From Bacillota bacterium (lineage in GTDB: Bacteria > Bacillota > Clostridia > Lachnospirales > Lachnospiraceae): a DNA stretch of 14,124 bases. The notes under the pieces were generated by a model that was not told where the DNA came from, did not search any database, and saw nothing but the letters and a program-made list of their open reading frames with translations. The stretch is from the NCBI GenBank assembly GCA_023424995.1, contig JAFADH010000152.1, forward strand, positions 1 through 14,124. The letters run 5' to 3'. The translations under genes and the position numbers were made by a program. Positions 13,177 to 14,124 of this stretch are shown here, in pieces. Within the stretch, counting starts at the first letter, position 1, and every line of letters starts with the position of its first letter.

Positions 13177-14124
13177 ATGAAATACTTAAAAATTTTACTG
13201 CTATGCATACCTTGTTCAATCGCCGGATACTTTCTGCACTGGAGTGCAACGATCATGTTTATTTTAACATGTGCCGCCATCGTACCTTTAGCGGGGTATC
13301 TGGGTGAAGCTACCGAAGAGATAGCCGCGTATACCGGACCGAAATTAGGAGGCTTTCTGAACGCGACGTTTGGTAATGCTACTGAGCTTATCATCAGCTT
13401 CTTTGCAATCAGGGAAGGCTTGTTTGACGTAGTAAAGGCATCCCTGGCCGGTTCCGTACTCGGTAATATATTATTGGTATTAGGCTGCAGTATATTTCTT
13501 GGCGGTTTGAAGCATAAAGAATTAAAATATGATGCACAGCTTGGTACATTTACGGCAACCATGCTGCTGTTTGCAGTAATCGGTCTGTCGCTTCCGGCGA
13601 TATTCACCCTGAATACACCGGAGAACTTAATTACCTCTGAGTACGAAGCTCTCAGTTCGATTACCAGCGTGATTCTCCTGGTCATATACGTTGTTGGAAT
13701 GATCTATTCCTTCCGCACACAGAAGGACCTGTATGGCGTAGAGCATGCGGAAGATCTTGATTCAAAATGGTCGCTGCCTGTCAGCATTACGGTGTTGGCA
13801 GTGTGTACCGTGTTTATTGCGATTGAATCCGAGCTGCTGGTAGGCAGTATCGAACCAATGACACAGGCAGCAGGGATCTCGCAGATGTTCATCGGTATCA
13901 TCTTGATTCCCATTGTAGGTAATGCCGCGGAGCATACGACAGCAATTATCATGGCACTTAAGAATAAGCTGGATATCTCGATTGAGATAGCGGTGGGCTC
14001 AAGCTTACAGATTGCATTATTCGTAATTCCGGCATCCGTATTAATCAGCCTCTTCTTCACGCCTATGAGTATTGTGTTCAAGCCGATCGAATTATTCTTA
14101 TTCGGAGCCAGTGTCCTTATCGCA
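13177..14124 (+). CDS. CAX-type Ca2+/H+ antiporter, 3' end cut by window edge
   Basis: An open frame of 316 codons without a stop runs off the window. It encodes a polytopic membrane protein of the calcium/cation antiporter superfamily, CAX branch, which expels or sequesters Ca2+ in exchange for protons. Both inverted alpha-repeats are present: GGFLNATFGNATELIIS (58-74, Glu70) and PIVGNAAEHTTAIIMALKNK (245-264, Glu252 and His253). An N-terminal pair of hydrophobic segments precedes a conserved AGYLGEATEEIA (39-50). Family members are about 350-400 residues, so only the last helices are missing. AAGGAG lies eight bases before the ATG, and a good promoter is upstream. Minus-strand ORFs across this gene are shadows. 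Confidence 0.92.
   Translation, partial: MKYLKILLLCIPCSIAGYFLHWSATIMFILTCAAIVPLAGYLGEATEEIAAYTGPKLGGFLNATFGNATELIISFFAIREGLFDVVKASLAGSVLGNILLVLGCSIFLGGLKHKELKYDAQLGTFTATMLLFAVIGLSLPAIFTLNTPENLITSEYEALSSITSVILLVIYVVGMIYSFRTQKDLYGVEHAEDLDSKWSLPVSITVLAVCTVFIAIESELLVGSIEPMTQAAGISQMFIGIILIPIVGNAAEHTTAIIMALKNKLDISIEIAVGSSLQIALFVIPASVLISLFFTPMSIVFKPIELFLFGASVLIA

Noticed and set aside
13161..14081. Two minus-strand ORFs of 174 and 125 codons
   Set aside because: Both lie over the CAX gene, whose plus-strand frame carries both family motifs, promoter and ribosome binding site.

Overview
The window looks like chromosomal DNA from a low-to-moderate GC Firmicute, most likely a clostridium of the Lachnospiraceae type. 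This is inferred from AGGAGG-type ribosome binding sites ahead of nearly every gene, U-tailed hairpin terminators, near-consensus sigma-A promoters, and the gene families present. No rRNA, tRNA, CRISPR array or insertion sequence was found.

Layout. (1) 1-285: the 3' end of an unrecognised gene whose reading frame is broken by an apparent one-base shift. (2) 428-4227: a sugar locus with a DHA3-type MFS transporter and a cytoplasmic GH29 alpha-L-fucosidase, both on the minus strand, and a divergent AraC-family regulator. (3) 4495-7493: ppx/gppA and ppk1, a polyphosphate-turnover pair five bases apart. (4) 7930-9689: a zinc-dependent phospholipase C-like protein overlapping a GT4 glycosyltransferase by ATGA. 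(5) 9701-10971: a divergent XRE-cupin regulator and LysE/RhtB exporter. (6) 11281-12842: a divergent GpsA-type glycerol-3-phosphate dehydrogenase and an HD-domain hydrolase. (7) 13177 to the end: a CAX-type Ca2+/H+ antiporter cut by the window edge.

How the genes may work together. AraC regulator and fucosidase share one intergenic region and are probably a regulator-target pair, and the same holds for the XRE-cupin regulator and LysE exporter. The most interesting block is 4398-9689. Polyphosphate synthesis and degradation genes sit next to a translationally coupled phospholipase C-like protein and lipid-type glycosyltransferase. A phospholipase C releases diacylglycerol, and some GT4 enzymes glycosylate diacylglycerol, so the pair could swap phospholipids for glycolipids. 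That resembles in logic, though not in protein family, the PlcP-Agt phosphate-saving module of proteobacteria. Eleven-base-phased repeats that could be PhoP-type boxes lie ahead of both operons. This hypothesis rests on motif reading and context only.

Intergenic DNA holds several unexplained structures: a compound inverted repeat at 4273-4336, a 27-base tandem repeat inside a possible 54-codon ORF at 7555-7719, an 11+11 palindrome at 7699-7722, and a five-copy 15-base tandem array at 11011-11085.
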